A DNA stretch of 64,000 bases from Gloeopeniophorella convolvens (GCA_022496205.1 WTXD01000027.1:62001-126000); one strand, 5' to 3'; positions 45,787-58,500 are shown, counted from the stretch's first letter. Notes: generated by a model not told the origin, from the sequence alone. Numbers and translations: made by a program.

Positions 45787-45931
45787 CTGGAGGAGACGAG
45801 CGAGGCGCGGGCCGGACAAGGGATACCTGGGCGCGGAAGAGAGTCGCGAGTTGGTTCCGACGGCCGTGTGCCATAAAGTCGACGACCAGCTGACCGTTCC
45901 TGCGCCTTTCCTCTCCAAAAAATCAGCAGCG

Positions 45932-47563
45932 ATGGCGCCGTCGACTCTCCAGGCAAGAATAAAGGCCTTCGAGGCCCTCGAGAAGGGCGCGTCGAGGGAC
46001 GTCCTCGACAGCGTCGCGATCCACTCGGAGCCCGAGCACCTCCTCGACAGCCCGCACTCGCCGGCCGCAGCAGCGATTCCTCCCATAATCCCCTCCTCCT
46101 ACACCCCCTCTGCGTCTCCAAATTCTCTCCAGCACAAGTCTTCGCTCATAGATCTCAAGGACTGGGTCATCGATGACGGCCCGCTTAACGCGAGTCCCCC
46201 CAGCGCGGCCTTAACAGGCTACTCGCCGCCGCAGACGTCCAAGGGACTGCCGCACGAGGGTGCGCCTCTGATCAGCTTCGAGGTCTCGCCTCCGCTGCCT
46301 GCCAAAGCGCCCCCGCTGCCGCCGCGTAAGCCTTCGTACAGCTCCCTCCGCTCCGTGTCAGCGCCCGCAGCAAGCCCAACCACCACCGCGCCTTCCGCCA
46401 CCAACATGCTCATGCCCCCCGACGCCGACCACTCCTACCCGCCCGCAATCGGCCTCTCGACCAACGGGACCCGACGCGGCCACGCACCCGCCTCCTCCAT
46501 CTCCTCCTTCCACTCGGTCTCCCTCTCCGACGGCGGCGACGGCGCGGCCGCAGGCGCCGTCCACGCGTCCCCCGTCGAGCGCGACTGGACGGGCACCGGC
46601 ACAGAGGACGCCGAGAGCCTCGACGAGTCCTTCGAGAACGTCTCCGCGCCGTCGTCCTTCCTCCCGCCTGTCATCCTGCCCCCGCGCCCGCCGCCCAAGC
46701 CGCCCGGCAAGCCCGCGTTTGCGCCCGCCAGCAAACCGGCGCCTTCCCCGCCGAGGCTGCCCCAGCGCCCACCAGCGCCGCCCGCGCGCGGCTCGGCCGG
46801 CAGCTTCGCCTCGACGGGCTCGTCGCCCTCGCCGGGCAGCTCGCCCGCGCCCGCGCTAATGCCCACGCCGTCGACCAGCACGGCCTCCCTCACGCGGCGC
46901 GCGCCGCCCCCGCCACCCGTTACCTCCCCGCCGCCTCCGCCCCCGGCGCGCTCGCGCCCGCCCTCCGCGCGCACCTCGCTCCAGTCGACCGCCTCGGACC
47001 GCTCGTCGCTCTTCTCGCAGTTAACGACCGCCTCGCGCACGTCATACGCCTCCTCGCGCGCGTCGGCGTCCACCCCTCCCGCAAAGCAGCAGCAGCAGCA
47101 ACAACAGCTTGCCGCGCGGGCGCGCTACGACGCGCTGTTCTCCGCGAACGCACGTGCACACGCACCACGCCTGTTACCCGCCGCGCGCCGGCAGAACGCC
47201 GGCTGGCGCGGGCTCTCGGTCGACATCGACCTCGGGCTCGCGCCGCCCGCGGAGCCCGGCCCGGACGCGCGCCTCGACGGGCGCGTTGTGCAGCGCATCT
47301 GGCTCAAATCGCACCTCGCGCCACAGCGCCTGCGCGCAATCTGGTGCGCGACCTCCTTTCTTCTAATGCGCGCGCGCTGACTGGGGGACGTGGATGACAG
47401 GACCGAGTGTGACCCGGATGGAACGGGCACGCTCGACCGCGACGCGTTCGCGCGCGGGATGGCGCGCATCGACGAGGAGCTGCGCCGCGCGCAGGTGCTC
47501 GGCGCTGGGCCCTATGGTGCGGCGATGGCGCGGCGGAGCGCGTCGCGGCCTATCTTGCGCTGA
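45932..47563 (+). CDS. IRS4: IRS4/TAX4-like EH-domain protein
   Basis: C-terminal EH domain protein of the Irs4/Tax4 type, which in yeast binds and activates the Inp51 phosphoinositide 5-phosphatase and also affects autophagy and rDNA silencing. ATG 45932 (MAPSTLQARIKAFEALEKG). About 380 residues of Pro/Ser-rich disordered sequence with PPLPPRKP, LPPRPPPKPP and RAPPPPPV-type SH3-binding runs and a seven-Gln tract. The EH domain starts at RYDALFSAN, with WRGLSVDIDLGL, DGRVVQRIWLKSHL and, across one intron, WTECDPDGTGTLDRDAF, an EF-hand-like loop, then RGMARIDEELRRAQ. TGA 47561-47563. The family fits by architecture; the disordered part is not informative. Confidence 0.8.
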
Positions 47564-47838
47564 ATCCGTCTGCCCTGTCCGTTGTCGCTAGCCCGCTGCT
47601 ATACCCACCCGCACACGCATACCCGCCGCTGCGCCCTGCTCTCATTTACGTTACGCTCTTCATACATACACGCGTGCCCTGCCAGGCAGCCTGTACCGTA
47701 CCGTGCTGTGTTGTACTTACCACACCGCGCTATCGCACCACCGCATTACTTATATGCGCCCGCACAAACGTCCATTGCGAGAGAAAGGAGTACGACAGCG
47801 TGATGTAGCGGGGAAATAGCAATGCATGCGAGGGGGCT

Positions 47839-50800
47839 CTACGGGAGCACGCCGCGCGCGCCGTTGCCGGTATAGATCCGCGCAATGAGCCCCAGCACGT
47901 CCCCGTCCGCCCCAGGCGCTTCCTCCTCCTCCGGCTCCTCTGCCGCCGCCGCCCGCCGCGTCGCGCGCCGCCCGCCATCGACATACGACCCGCCGAGTGC
48001 CGAGCCCTGCGACTCCGCCGAGTCCGCCAGCTCCCCGCTCGCGCTCGCCGGCGCGCGCAGCGCCGCGACGGCCACCGAGCCGTCCGAGTCGCCCAGCACG
48101 GCCGTCTGCGCCATGCCCGACTGGTACAGCGCCGACTGGCCGAGCATCGTCGACGCCGCGCCCGCGCCCACAAACGCCGCGCCGCGCCTCCGGAGCGCAG
48201 CAGTCTGCGACTCGTGCAGCGCGCGCGAGTACTCGTGTGCGCGTCCGAGCGAGAGCGAGCCTGTGCCCGCGCTCGCGAGCGGCGGGCGCGGCGTGTGGTC
48301 GTCCGCGGCGCGGCGCGCGGAGAGGTCCGCGATGCGCGAGAGGTAGAGCGAGCCGTGCGGGTCGGCGGGCGTCCAGTCCGGGTGCGCGGCCTTGAACGAG
48401 ACGAACGACTTTTCCATCTTGCCGTCGTTCGACATGAGGTGCGCGTCTGCGACCTGCGTCGGCGCGCCGAACTGCCCGGCGGGCGTTAGTGCGGGTGAGC
48501 GGGGCTAGGGTGGGAAAGGGGGCGCACCTTGACGTTGCCGTGCCGCTGGAAGTCGAACACGGCAAAGCTGCAGACGTACCCGAGCCCGTCGACGTGCACG
48601 GTGAACTCGCGGAAAAAGTCGACGAGCGCGGGCGCGCACGGCGGGAGCGCGAACCAGAGGATGAACGGCGTGAGCACGACGCTCGCGAGCTCCTTCGCGA
48701 ACGTGAGCACCTTCATCGAGAAGAGCTCGCCGAACTGCGCGTGCACAGCCTTGGCATGCAGCTGCTCGCGCCACTCGTCCGGCAGGTAGTGCGTGTACTG
48801 CACTAGCTCCGTCATCAGCAGCTCCGGGTCGAACACGCGGTTGTCCTCCGGGATCATGCCCCGCGCCGCCGCGAGGATGCCGCCGAACACGCCCAGGTAG
48901 AAGAAGACGGTGCGGTGCGGGGTGATCTCGAGGTGGACGAAGAGCTCGGGGTCGATGGCGGTCGCGAGCAGCAAGACGGCAGCGAATGACCCTGCCACAA
49001 ATGCCACGAATCTGGGGGTAGATGAGATCGTGCTCACGCAGACAAAATAGACGCAACCAACCGCATGGTGATCGCCACCTTCTCGTTGGGAAACTGGCCA
49101 ATGTACATGTTTGCGAGGGGGTATGACTCCTTGAGCCGTCGCTCGAAGAGGTGCGGGAGCTCGTTGAATTCACGGAACTTCCATTGGGCGAATGGAGTAT
49201 ATGCGTGGCCGCTGATGGAGGATGGGTTCTTGTACGACTCCTGTTGCAAAGGTCAGAGCAACTCAAAGTGCATGTGTGACTGCGCACCTCGAAATACCGG
49301 AAGAACGAATACATAAGTAGGTACAGCACGATAAAAGGTGCAAATATGGCGTTCAGGACGCCCATAAAAATAAATCGTCGCCTTAACCTGAGGAACCACG
49401 TTAGTTTAGGAACACAGGATGACAATGTATCACGTACCCATCTATGAGTGCTGCTCGGTTCTTGCTCTTGAGGAACACCTTCCTCACCTGCCCTCTCCGG
49501 TCGAACAGATACTCCATTAGGCAGAACTGCAGGTTCCATTCGAGGGTACGCGTAAGCGTGCGGCCCTTGCCCTCCTCCGTGGGCCATCCACGCGGGAGCG
49601 GTACACGCAAGTCGAGCAACTCCTTGTTGAAGATTGCAATGAGGAAATTCTCTTGCCGCATGATGCGGTTCGCGATGTCATGTGCGTCGAGCTTGGCGCC
49701 GTCGCTCTCGCGCGGCTTCGAGGTAGATGAGAGCGCCGTGAGAGGGTTGGATTCGCGGATGGCGCCGATGCGGCGCACGACTTCGGGCCACGAGATGGTC
49801 TGGATGTCTTCCTGGAGAGATGTTTGGTGACAGACGGACGCATACAAAAGGGAAGCGTACGTCGGGGATCTGGAGGAGGTACGTGTAGAAACGGTACATG
49901 TCCACGAGCCGCATGACGCTCAAGACGAACAAGGCGATTTGCCATACGTAGAAAGCGCAGAATAGGAGGAAGAAGAGCAGCGTGAACCCGGAGAACCTGC
50001 GGCCTGTTCAGACCAACGCGCATATAGACAGACTGGGGGCCACGCACCTCGATACACAGCGATCCACCACCATGTCGGATAATCGGGTTGTGTGTTCAGG
50101 TATGATGCGCGAGTAGTCTATGCAGCGGAGGAGGAATGTCGAGAAGCTGATGACGAACCCGACTGTGCTGGGCTAGGCATTAGCGCACACCTGGTGCACG
50201 AAGTAGGACACGTACAGGAGGTTGAGCCCCCGCTTCAGTGCGATGGACCATATGCCCTTCCCATGGTAATAGAGATACACCTCCTGGAGAAAGGCATCGA
50301 GATTGTACACGTTCACCCAGTTCCACAGCGCGCGCTCGTACGCGTCAAGCCCACGCTTCGGATTGAGTGGCACGGGCGAGCGCGCGGGTGAGGGGCGCGC
50401 AGGCGCAGGGTCCACATTGATCTCCGACGGGCGCGGGGGCACCGATATCCGCGGGGGGTCGGCGGGGGACGCGTGGGCAGGGGAGGGACGCGTGTCGCGG
50501 GCTTTGCCCTTGCGCGACAGCGGGGCGCGGCGCGTAGCAGGCGACTCGATGAGGAAGCTCTGTGGGACTTCGCCGTCGGACTCGGACTCCTCGTCGATGC
50601 GGTCGGCCTCGCGGACGTTGGGGCGCAGCACACTCGTCTCGATGCCGCCCCAGGAGATGCGTTGTGAGGCGCCCGCCGCCGCGCGGGGTGTCGTAGTGCT
50701 GGAGGCAGGGCGGGCCTGTGCCTCCAGGTCGATCTCTTCGTGTCGGGGAGAGGCTGCGCCGTCCATGTCCTCCTCGTCCTCCTCGAGGACGGACTGGTTG

Positions 50801-50955
50801 GCAGCGGTGTAGCCCTGATATGTGCGGCCGAGGGGGTTAAGCATGTTGAGGAACGGCCGGGAGCTGGCGGCGGGTGCGTAGATGGACTGGGTGATGGAGC
50901 GCGAGGCGGACAGAGGGCGCCCAGATAGGCGTCGACTGTTGGGTGGGGAGGACAT
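47839..50955 (-). CDS. ATG9: ATG9, autophagy lipid scramblase
   Basis: Multi-pass membrane protein on vesicles that seed the autophagosome; lipid scramblase partner of Atg2. ATG 50955 (MSSPPNSRRLSGRPLSAS). A disordered Ser/Pro/Glu-rich N-terminus of about 200 residues precedes the conserved ERALWNWVNVYNLDAFLQEV and YYHGKGIWSIALKRGLNLL. Later blocks: FTLLFFLLFCAFYVWQIALF, MRQENFLIAIFNKELLDL, EWNLQFCLMEYLFDRRGQ, RRRFIFMGVLNAIFAPFIVL, QFPNEKVAITMRFVAFVAGS, FFYLGVFGGILAAARGMIPE, FGELFSMKVLTFAKELASVV and FREFTVHVDGLGYVCSFAVF. The C-terminus (to TAG 47839-47841) is Ala/Ser/Glu-rich. Roughly eight introns. Length and order match basidiomycete Atg9. Confidence 0.95.
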
Positions 50956-50988
50956 CGTGGCCAACGATGGCGGCAGTGGGCAATAACG

Positions 50989-51660
50989 AGAATTGTTTGT
51001 GTGTGCGGCGAGCGCCACCGCGGCCTCGCGTCTTTCAAGGGGTCGTCAGACACTCCCACTTCGACCGAAACAGGCCACCACGCTCATTCTCACATGCTCG
51101 TCTCGTCGCTACCGAACAATGCTGTGCATACGACTCGACCAAGTAACCTAGTTATACCCTCTTCCTCAGCGTTATCTTCCACTTCACCAACAACCCCGCC
51201 TTTAACAGCGCACCCTCCCACGTCCCACGCAAGCATTCCTCGCGCCACCCCACAAGACTGTTTCGGGCGAGAAACGCGGAGCGAACACCCGGGTCGGCGT
51301 AGACCGTCCTTGCAGCGTCGAATAAGATCTCTGCATACCACGCGGAGATTTCTTCGACATCGAGGAGAGCAAGGCTGTCACTATGAGCGGAAATTAAGGC
51401 CACCACGGCTGAGAGAGTTCGTAAATGGCAGAGTTGTCCTCGGGGGCCGGAAGGGTAACGCCGCAATGACAAAGCGCGGGTCGAATACTGAGATACCTGG
51501 CGCCTTAATTGTGAGCAGAAGGGAAACAACGTTATCGCCTCGGAGGTCGCTATGAGCTGGTGGATAAAGCCTCTCAGGGCTTTTGCGGGGACAGAGTCAA
51601 GATCAACGGCTTCGAACTCTTCAACATCTGTAGATGCGTATGTGCCTCATTGCAATTGGT
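50989..51660 (-). pseudogene. Degenerate partial copy of gene E
   Basis: Nearly the same sequence as 62392-63068 at the 3' half of gene E and its downstream flank (both begin AGAATTGTTTGTGTGTGCGG). In this copy, EFEAVDLDSVPAKALRGFI still reads, but a one-base loss after QLI shifts the frame, and a GA-repeat length change near 51415 shifts it again; the final exon LLDVEEISAWYAEILFD to KWKITLRKRV is intact. The N-terminal membrane part of gene E is missing. It lies directly upstream of ATG9, so it may now form part of that promoter region. Confidence 0.8.
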
Positions 51661-51715
51661 GAGTATGCCACGCCTACTACTGGAGTTTCCTCACGCCGAT
51701 GCAGCCACAACCTCC

Positions 51716-51802
51716 CCCATCAGCAAAAGTCCGGAACGACGGCCGGTCCTTGCGGGGGTTTTCGAAACGGTCCGACGGTGGACCGGACTTATACTGCCAT
51801 AT
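51716..51802 (+). repeat. Dispersed repeat r, copy 1
   Basis: AGCAAAAGTCCGGAACGACG through GGACTTATACTGCCA resembles 61372-61452 (AGCAAAAGTCCAGAGCAATG...). Same orientation. Shared blocks include GGTCCTTGCGGGG, GAAACGGTC and GGTGGA. The origin is unknown. Confidence 0.7.
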
Positions 51803-52046
51803 AGGGCCATGCAGCGATTCGGCACTGGCACGGTTCGGGACATCCGGATTTGCCAGCCCCATCGGATCACGGACGGGCCTTTGCAATATTAAGCGTGCGT
51901 ACGGTAGCAATTGGCAAGGTCCCACCTAAGTAGGATTGAGATTGGCAAGCTTTGTGGTATATAAGATGACCCTTGTAATGAATTATAAGTGGCGCGGTGT
52001 GGGGATCAGTCGCACTAGAGAGTTTGAGAAGTGTATTGTGATTGTA

Positions 52047-53799
52047 TTAATAGGCACCTAAGCCAACTGCATGAGCATACAAATCATCGCCATTAGCGTC
52101 CATGTCCTCGTCGTCGTCATCGTCATCATCACTATCGCCCTCGGCGCCATCATCGCTGCCTTCACTGTCTCCCGCCCTCTCGCGCTCGCCTTCATCCCTT
52201 CTTCAACAACCCACTCTTCATCTGCAAGCTCGTTGTCGACAGCACCGTTTCGCCGGAAGCGTGGAGGAGCGTCGGCGCGTGCGTTCGAGACGTGCGTGCT
52301 GTGCGCGCAGTGGCGGGGCAACAACGACGGTGCGCACCGGGATGCGGCTGCCGCCGCTCGAGTTCGAATGGGAGACAGGGCTGCTGCCTCGCTCCGGGTC
52401 GATGTAGCCATGCCGGTTGAAGCACGGTGGCATAAGAATTGGGGGAATGATGCCGCGCCTGTCAGGGTGCGGCGGTGACTTGGAGCGGCGCATGTCGCCG
52501 CCTGCGGTTGCTGAGGTGGTATCGCGCGCACTAGGGCACGGCGGCGGGGCTGGCGGGTCGGGCGCGAAGTCGGCGCCGCCCGTGGTCGAGGGAGTAGGGC
52601 CGCGTTCAGCCGAGCGCGGCGTTGCCGTCGTGGAGTGCGCGGCAACGTGCCCCGCCGAGGCCCCGCTGCGCGGTGCGATCCGCGACGTGGCGGTGGCGGG
52701 GCGCATTCGCGCGCCAGTTCCTGTCCGCGCCGGCGCGAGAAGTCGGCGGCGTGAAGGCGATCGTGATAATGTGGCCGTGCCCGCCAGGGCACGGTGGCGT
52801 CAGGGTGCAGCGTACGTCGGTGCGTGGGGGAGCGCCATACGCGTGGAGGTGAGGTGCCGGGGGTGCGAGCGCGACACGAGGACGGGTACGCCGCCCCGGG
52901 CCTGGAGAGCGAAGCCGGGCTCATTACTCGTTAGAAAGCCCGTTTCGGCACGGCGCCCGACGGCGCGCGTGTCGAAGTCGGGTGAGCTGCGACTTGTCGA
53001 GCACGGCAGCGCGGTGACATGCGCGTCAACGGTGGCCTCGTTCGGAATAACGGTGCCGCGCGCGATATGCGGCAGCGGTGGGGGCCTCAAATACAGCTCG
53101 AGGGAGCGCGTATGCGAGTCAGAGGTGCCGCGCGCGCCATGGCGTGACGACGGAAGCGGTGAGTACGACACAAGGGCGGGTTCACCGTCCTCGCTCGTGG
53201 CCTTGAGGCGGTGCTCCGCCAAGCGTAGCGTTGTCGAGGGGCGCGCGTCCAGCGGCGGGAAGGTCGGGTGCGACACGAGGGTGGCGACACCCTCGGTCTA
53301 TGCTCTGGGGCTGCGCTCTGACGAGCGTAGCAGTATCGTCGAGAGGCGCGCGTCATCGCGCCCCGGCTCGAATGCATTGCCGCGGAAGACGTGTTGCGGC
53401 GGGGGATTCGGGTGCGACACAGGCACGCGATTGCCGTGCCATGTCGCGGCCGCATCGTCACAGCACCTCTTGAGTCGGATGGGTACGTAGCGGGAGTGAG
53501 CCTGTGAGGGGCTCGCCTGCAGACGACTCAACAGACTCAAAGTCAAAGTAAGTCGACTCCAAGTCGACTTTCACGTGGTGCGGGTGACATCGGTAACCGG
53601 TAACCGGTAACCGGTCCTGACCGGAATCGGAAGGTACGACGCGCGTCACCTTGCTCATCCCATCAAGCCACTCTTGTTCCCGCTCCTCCACCACGTCGGT
53701 CTCTTTCCTCTTGCTGACCCCCTCAGACAACTGGAATCTGGATGGTCTTGGTCGCTCCCTACCCTCCCGCTCCCTGGCACCCCAGCCTGCTCTGGTCAA
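52047..53799 (-). pseudogene. Degenerate reading frame with acidic C-terminus, unidentified
   Basis: From ATG 53799 (MTRAGWGAREREG, then QEWLDGMSKVTRVVPSDSGQ) the frame stops near 53460. Another frame is open from 53546 to 52218 except for two stops (near 53277 and 52800). It carries recurring motifs of the form VP..VSHP.PPP (VPVSHPNPPPQHVFRG, LVSHPTFPPLDARP, ALVSYSPLPSS). It ends NELADEEWVVEEG, and after a one-base shift runs into an acidic tail, GDSDDDDDDEDMDANGDD, then YAHAVGLGAY and TAA 52047-52049. Three frame lesions plus the acidic ending suggest a decayed gene. The plus-strand 357-codon frame over 52417-53490 is probably its shadow. No family recognised. Confidence 0.4.
53592..53612 (+). 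repeat. GGTAACC tandem repeat, three units
   Basis: Three perfect 7-bp units, each itself palindromic, followed by GGT. Next to it (53520-53575) are repeated GACTC/AAGTC motifs. It falls in the first part of the degenerate minus-strand gene. Confidence 0.85.
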
Positions 53800-54152
53800 A
53801 CTGGTCCCCCTTTGATGTCTCTGTATGGCTAGCTCGCTAAAGCTCTTGTTCTTGTGGTGCCTGCTCTTGCCTGCCTATTGCCTGCGCCATGCTTGCTGCT
53901 TATGTCTCTTGCTGCGCTACGCATAATTTCTTTCTCCCTTGGTTTTGTTACCTGCCCTCTCAAGCATGACCTGCAGTGGCCAAGGCTCTCGTGGCTTAAA
54001 CTTTTGTAGGGATCTCCCTTGTGTTCTTTTCCCTGCCTTACCTCTGTGCAGTGCCGTCAATCCCGTTGTAGTACCCGCGATTGTTACCTTGCTCACCTGA
54101 GAGCCTCAATGCATCACGATGTATGCCTGCCGTGTTCTCAGTAATAACACTT
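53800..54152. other. Intergenic, pyrimidine-rich
   Basis: No gene seen. Rich in CTTGC/CCTGC motifs; no clear repeat family. Confidence 0.45.
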
Positions 54153-54563
54153 TCAAATGCTGACGGTGCGCTTCTTCACGTGCTCGACCAGGCCAGCTGA
54201 GCACCGCACAGTGCTGCAGCATGCGCATGGCGTGTGCGCCTGCACGTCCCTGTCAACACCGTTGAACGCTGCCGCCTGCAGTGCCGCGAGCGCATCATGC
54301 ATCTGCAACACGGGCTCGTGCGTCAATGCAAGCATCTGTGTGCGGGCGCCCACATCCTTCCCGTACGCACCACGCGCACCGAGCAGCCACACAAACATGG
54401 GGATACCGAATGCGAGTGTCTCGCCTCTGCCCGTCCCCCGCGATGCCGACAACGTTGCGCCCTGCGAGCACAGGCGACCACGCGCACACCTGGACGGGCG
54501 TCGGTGCGCTGAAGCCCGCAGACGTGGTGTGGTGGGCACCACGAGCGCATCGCAGGTGAACAA
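54153..54563 (-). pseudogene. DEAD-box RNA helicase relic (Dbp2/Dbp3-like), motifs degenerate
   Basis: The frame reads GRLCSQGATLSASRGTGRG followed by ETLAFGIPMFVWLLGARGAY, then RTQMLALTHEPVLQMHDALA and AAFNGVDRDVQA. This follows the DEAD-box order: motif I (expected A-x-T-G-S-G-K-T before LAFGIP), motif Ia (expected P-T-R-E-L, here L-T-H-E-P) and the GGVDK-type block (here NGVDRD). The nucleotide-binding Lys of motif I is replaced (GRGET) and motif Ia is altered, and motifs II to VI are absent. It is a fragment of about 120 residues that cannot be active. The LAFGIP plus HDALA spacing is closest in memory to Dbp3-type helicases. Confidence 0.55.
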
Positions 54564-55549
54564 CGGAAGAAGTGGTGGCGCGGAGGGCAGGAGGGTGACT
54601 GATGTACTCTACCGTTACTGTCATAAGAATGAAAAGTTCCATCCTCGCTGCCATGAGGATGAGAAGTCCCATCCTAGCTGCCATGATACTTATACTCGAT
54701 GGCCAAAACGAGGCTACCCTTATAAGCCATTCTCAAATCGTCGTGATCATGAGGAACCTTCTTCATCTTTCGGGGAATTTGCCCCTTATATGAGAATATA
54801 AGTGCATATATTGTTTTCGGTCTTTTGCTGATGCCACCGGGTGTTAACGCCTAAGGCTGATCGACGTCGTATGTATTCATTACTTGTCCCTGACCGCCCC
54901 TGATCCGTATCAATTTACTCGCGTCACAGATGCATTACAGGGTCTTCCTGGTGTTTGATCAATAGTGTGTGCTGTGAGAAGGGAACTTCAGTCGGAACGT
55001 AGAGAATGACTTTATGGTATCTACCCGTGAGAAGGGAACTAAGGTAGATTTATTTAGGAGTGATTATAGAGAGAATGGCTATGGCTTACCCCCAGTCAGA
55101 ATGCAGAGAACGACTGAGGGGGGCGCCGGAGAGAAGGCGGACGGCGCGAGTTTGAGATTATGTAAGCGAGCGTGGAGAGTGGCACACCGTCTGTCGGGCG
55201 AATGGCTTCTGCCAGAGTCTGCCAGTGCCAGTGGCACGTTGCGGAAAGTGCACGTATCGATTTCTGCCAGTGCGCCGAGTCAGCTAGCAAACACTTCCGG
55301 CTTCCGAATCGCGTTGCCAGCTGCAAGGTTTCCTCTTCAACCGCCCCTCTTATCAATGATCCCTGTTGTATGATATAATACCTGACAATTACAATCACGG
55401 CTCGGAAAGAAGTGAAAGATGGCGAGTTTGTGAGTGCATTCTGAACATATGTGTTGTCGTTGGAAAGCCTCACTATCGGATTGTCTTCAATCAAGCTTGA
55501 GCATCCCGGGTGATGGACAGTCTGGGAAAAATTCGCTGCAGTTGTCAAA
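54564..55549. other. Upstream region of the NLR with short direct repeats
   Basis: No supported gene, although a 187-codon minus-strand frame covers 55096-55659. Direct repeats include a 26-bp unit near 54640-54690 (TCCCATCCTAGCTGCCATG-type) and paired blocks GTGAGAAGGGAACT at about 54976 and 55027, each followed by CAGTC-GAA-GAGAA-GACT-like sequence. These look like decayed repeats or promoter repeats. Confidence 0.45.
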
Positions 55550-58500
55550 ATGCCCCACATTGAACGGTATGCGCTGACGATTCCGTCCTCTGGATCCCCA
55601 GACTCACACATACGCTGGCAATCCCTGCGATAGTTGTTCGAGCGGACGGCCTCCCTCACCTCAGAACGTTGTTCGGGGCGGAACGAAAGTTCTACGTGAC
55701 TGCGACTGATGGGGTCAAAACAGCCAAGACATCTGCCATCCGAAGCAGGGAGGGGTCGGTGCAGTGGGACGAAGTACTTTCTGGCTTGTATGACATCTCA
55801 CGTCCCTCTGCCTTGGCTTGATCACGAATTTATTCGCAGCGCTGTCAACCCCTCTTCCCGTCTCATCGTGCGTATCTTTGCGCATCGGACTCGGAACGAG
55901 AGCGTCCTTATGGGAACGGTCGCGATTCCATTTGAATCGCTTTACTCGTTTTCCCTGAACGGTGCGTCCTTCAGGGCTATTTGGACCATTCTGCTGCTTA
56001 TCGTCCAGTACAGCATTCGACATTCCGGTAGAGTCAACACAAAGGACAACCCTTGTGCTTTCCATCTCCTTATCAGACGCACCTCAGCGTGCGACGGTGG
56101 CGGCTGTCAGCTCCTCTAAGGTCCCTGAGGCATCAACCCGAGCCGCCAGCATGCCTCTTAGAGCATTTGGGTCCAATGTCTTATTGGGTGACGAACCAGT
56201 AGATCAAAATCAGGCTTCGGCGGAGGCTTTGAGGGGTGCTGAGGAAGCTATGGCCAATATAAAAACCTTTCAAGGTTCCCCGCTCGACTTCATGGAGGCT
56301 GCTAATGAGGTGCCGGATAACCTTGAGAGGATTGTTGATTTCTATGACACGTGGAACGTTACTCTCAAGAATGTCCAGTGGATCGTGGGTGTCGTGGATA
56401 AGATCGCGGAGGTAGCGCGTTACCTTCACACCTCAGCAACTGGTACTCATTGGACTGGAAATTGTCCGCCAGATTCATCCCTGGGCGAAGATGGCATGGA
56501 GCATCCTCTCCTGTATCCCCAAAGTGAGTATACCGACCTTCTAGTCACAACCGTAAATCCATCAATTGAATCTCGTGATATGGCATCAGGCGTTCATCGC
56601 TCAAGTTGAACGTGACGACACCTTTAAGGCTTTGCTTGTTGCCATTCGCGACGTTTTCGATCTCGCAGAGTTAGCAACGGGCTTGAAGAACCTCCGGCCG
56701 AGAAGCATACAAGCCGCGATCCTAACGAGAATGCTGCATCACGTATGTGAATGTGGCGATTTGATTCAGAATTACGCAAAGAATGGGGACTTCTGTGGGT
56801 TCATGTCTCCGTTCTGCCTTACTGCTCACGCACTCATGGTGTCGTATATCATGCAGGGAAGCGACTCATCAAAAGCACTGGAGGAAGGACTGAACAGAAG
56901 GTCAAAAGCTATAGCGATATCCTCACAAAGCTCCGCCAGGACTTTCTATACCATGGAATTGTCACCACGGAGATGACCGTACTCGAAATCCCTGCCCGGT
57001 TAGATGGGCTCTCTGGCCAACTTGAAAGAGTTGCGAGTGGAGTTACTGACGTGGGTACGTGATGAAAAGCACCTCGGCGTGCGGCTAAGAATTGAATCAT
57101 GGACTCATCGCAGGCATGATCGTGAAAATCGGGGAAATTCCATATCCGGAGGGGGCACGCTTTCGCACGGACAAGGGATGCCTCCCACGGACTCGCGTAG
57201 CCTTTCTGGACTACATTGCCGATTGGGTAAATAGCCCTGGATCATCCCGCGCGCTGGTGCTCTTTGGCCAGGCAGGAACCGGGAAGTCGTCAATCGCCAA
57301 TGAAATTGCACACCGGTTCCATCAGACGCATCGTCTTACCTCATCGTTCGTCTTCTCACGGACGGAGCGAACGGGCCGTTATAATCACCTACTCCTTACC
57401 GGGCTCGTGCGCGACCTTGCAGACCGGTATCCTGCGTTCAGGACCTCGCTAGGCAAGACCATCGAGAACGACACGTCTCTTCGGAGTGGGGTCCGAGACT
57501 ATGCCACCATCTTCGAATCTATGTTGCTGAAGTCACTTAAAGACGTGCCCTTGATCGGACCTGTGTTCGTCGTTATCGATGCGTTAGACGAATCCGGTGA
57601 CGCATCAGGAAGGACCGGACTGCACACCCTTCTTGCCAACCGCATCTCCGAGCTCCCGTCGAACTTTCGTATCCTTATCACCTCGAGACCGGAGAAGGAT
57701 ATCGTAGATGCTTTCCAGAGAGCGAGCTCGCTATCGGCGGAGGTCCGGCAAATGGACGACCCCATCCTTTCTTCTCGGACGGTCGACGACATCCACGCCT
57801 ATATTCGCCATCAGCTTCCAGACGACCTTTTCGAGCTTTACGGCGCAAAGTTGGCTGGGAAGGCGGAGCAATCCTTCCAGTGGGCAGCTGTCGCTTGTGA
57901 TTACATTCAATACCCGCCACCTGGACATACCTCGCTTCAACGAGTTGATCAACTCCTCGCGTTGCCATCCGGCAATCAAGCAGCCGTAGACCCTTTGGAT
58001 TCGTTGTACAAGACTGTCTTGTCTGTATACTTCGATAACGAGGACGTCCTCCCTCTGTTCCAATCTGTCGTGGGACAGTTACTTGCTGCATTCGAACCTC
58101 TTTCGATTCGTTCTCTGGCTGCGCTACGCCAGTACAACGACCCACCAGACCTCAGCGAGGACTCCATACAGGCGGTTGTCGGCCACCTTGGTTCTCTACT
58201 AAGCAACGTCACATTACCGAACTCATCTCTCCCTATCGTCCCGCTACACACATCCTTTCGCGACTTCCTCACAGATCATAAAAGGGCCGGCAAGTTTTGG
58301 ATAAATCTCAAGGACGCACATCATCAACTGGCACATTGTTCATTCGGCCTCATGCACCATAGGCTCGGCCTCAACATCTGCCGCCTCAGGACGTCGCACC
58401 AATGGAACTCTGACATCTCGGACCTCCAATCACGTATATCCAAATACATATCAGACGCCTTATCGTATGCTTGCCGCTATTGGGACGATCATCTCGTGCA

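Noticed and set aside
52417..53490. 357-codon plus-strand frame
   Set aside because: Antisense to the degenerate minus-strand frame and Arg/Gly/Ala-rich; looks like a GC shadow.
54626..54690. CRISPR-like short direct repeats
   Set aside because: Only two imperfect units with no spacer pattern, in a eukaryotic genome.
55096..55659. 187-codon minus-strand frame upstream of the NLR
   Set aside because: Overlaps the first NLR exon and its intron on the opposite strand; no motif.
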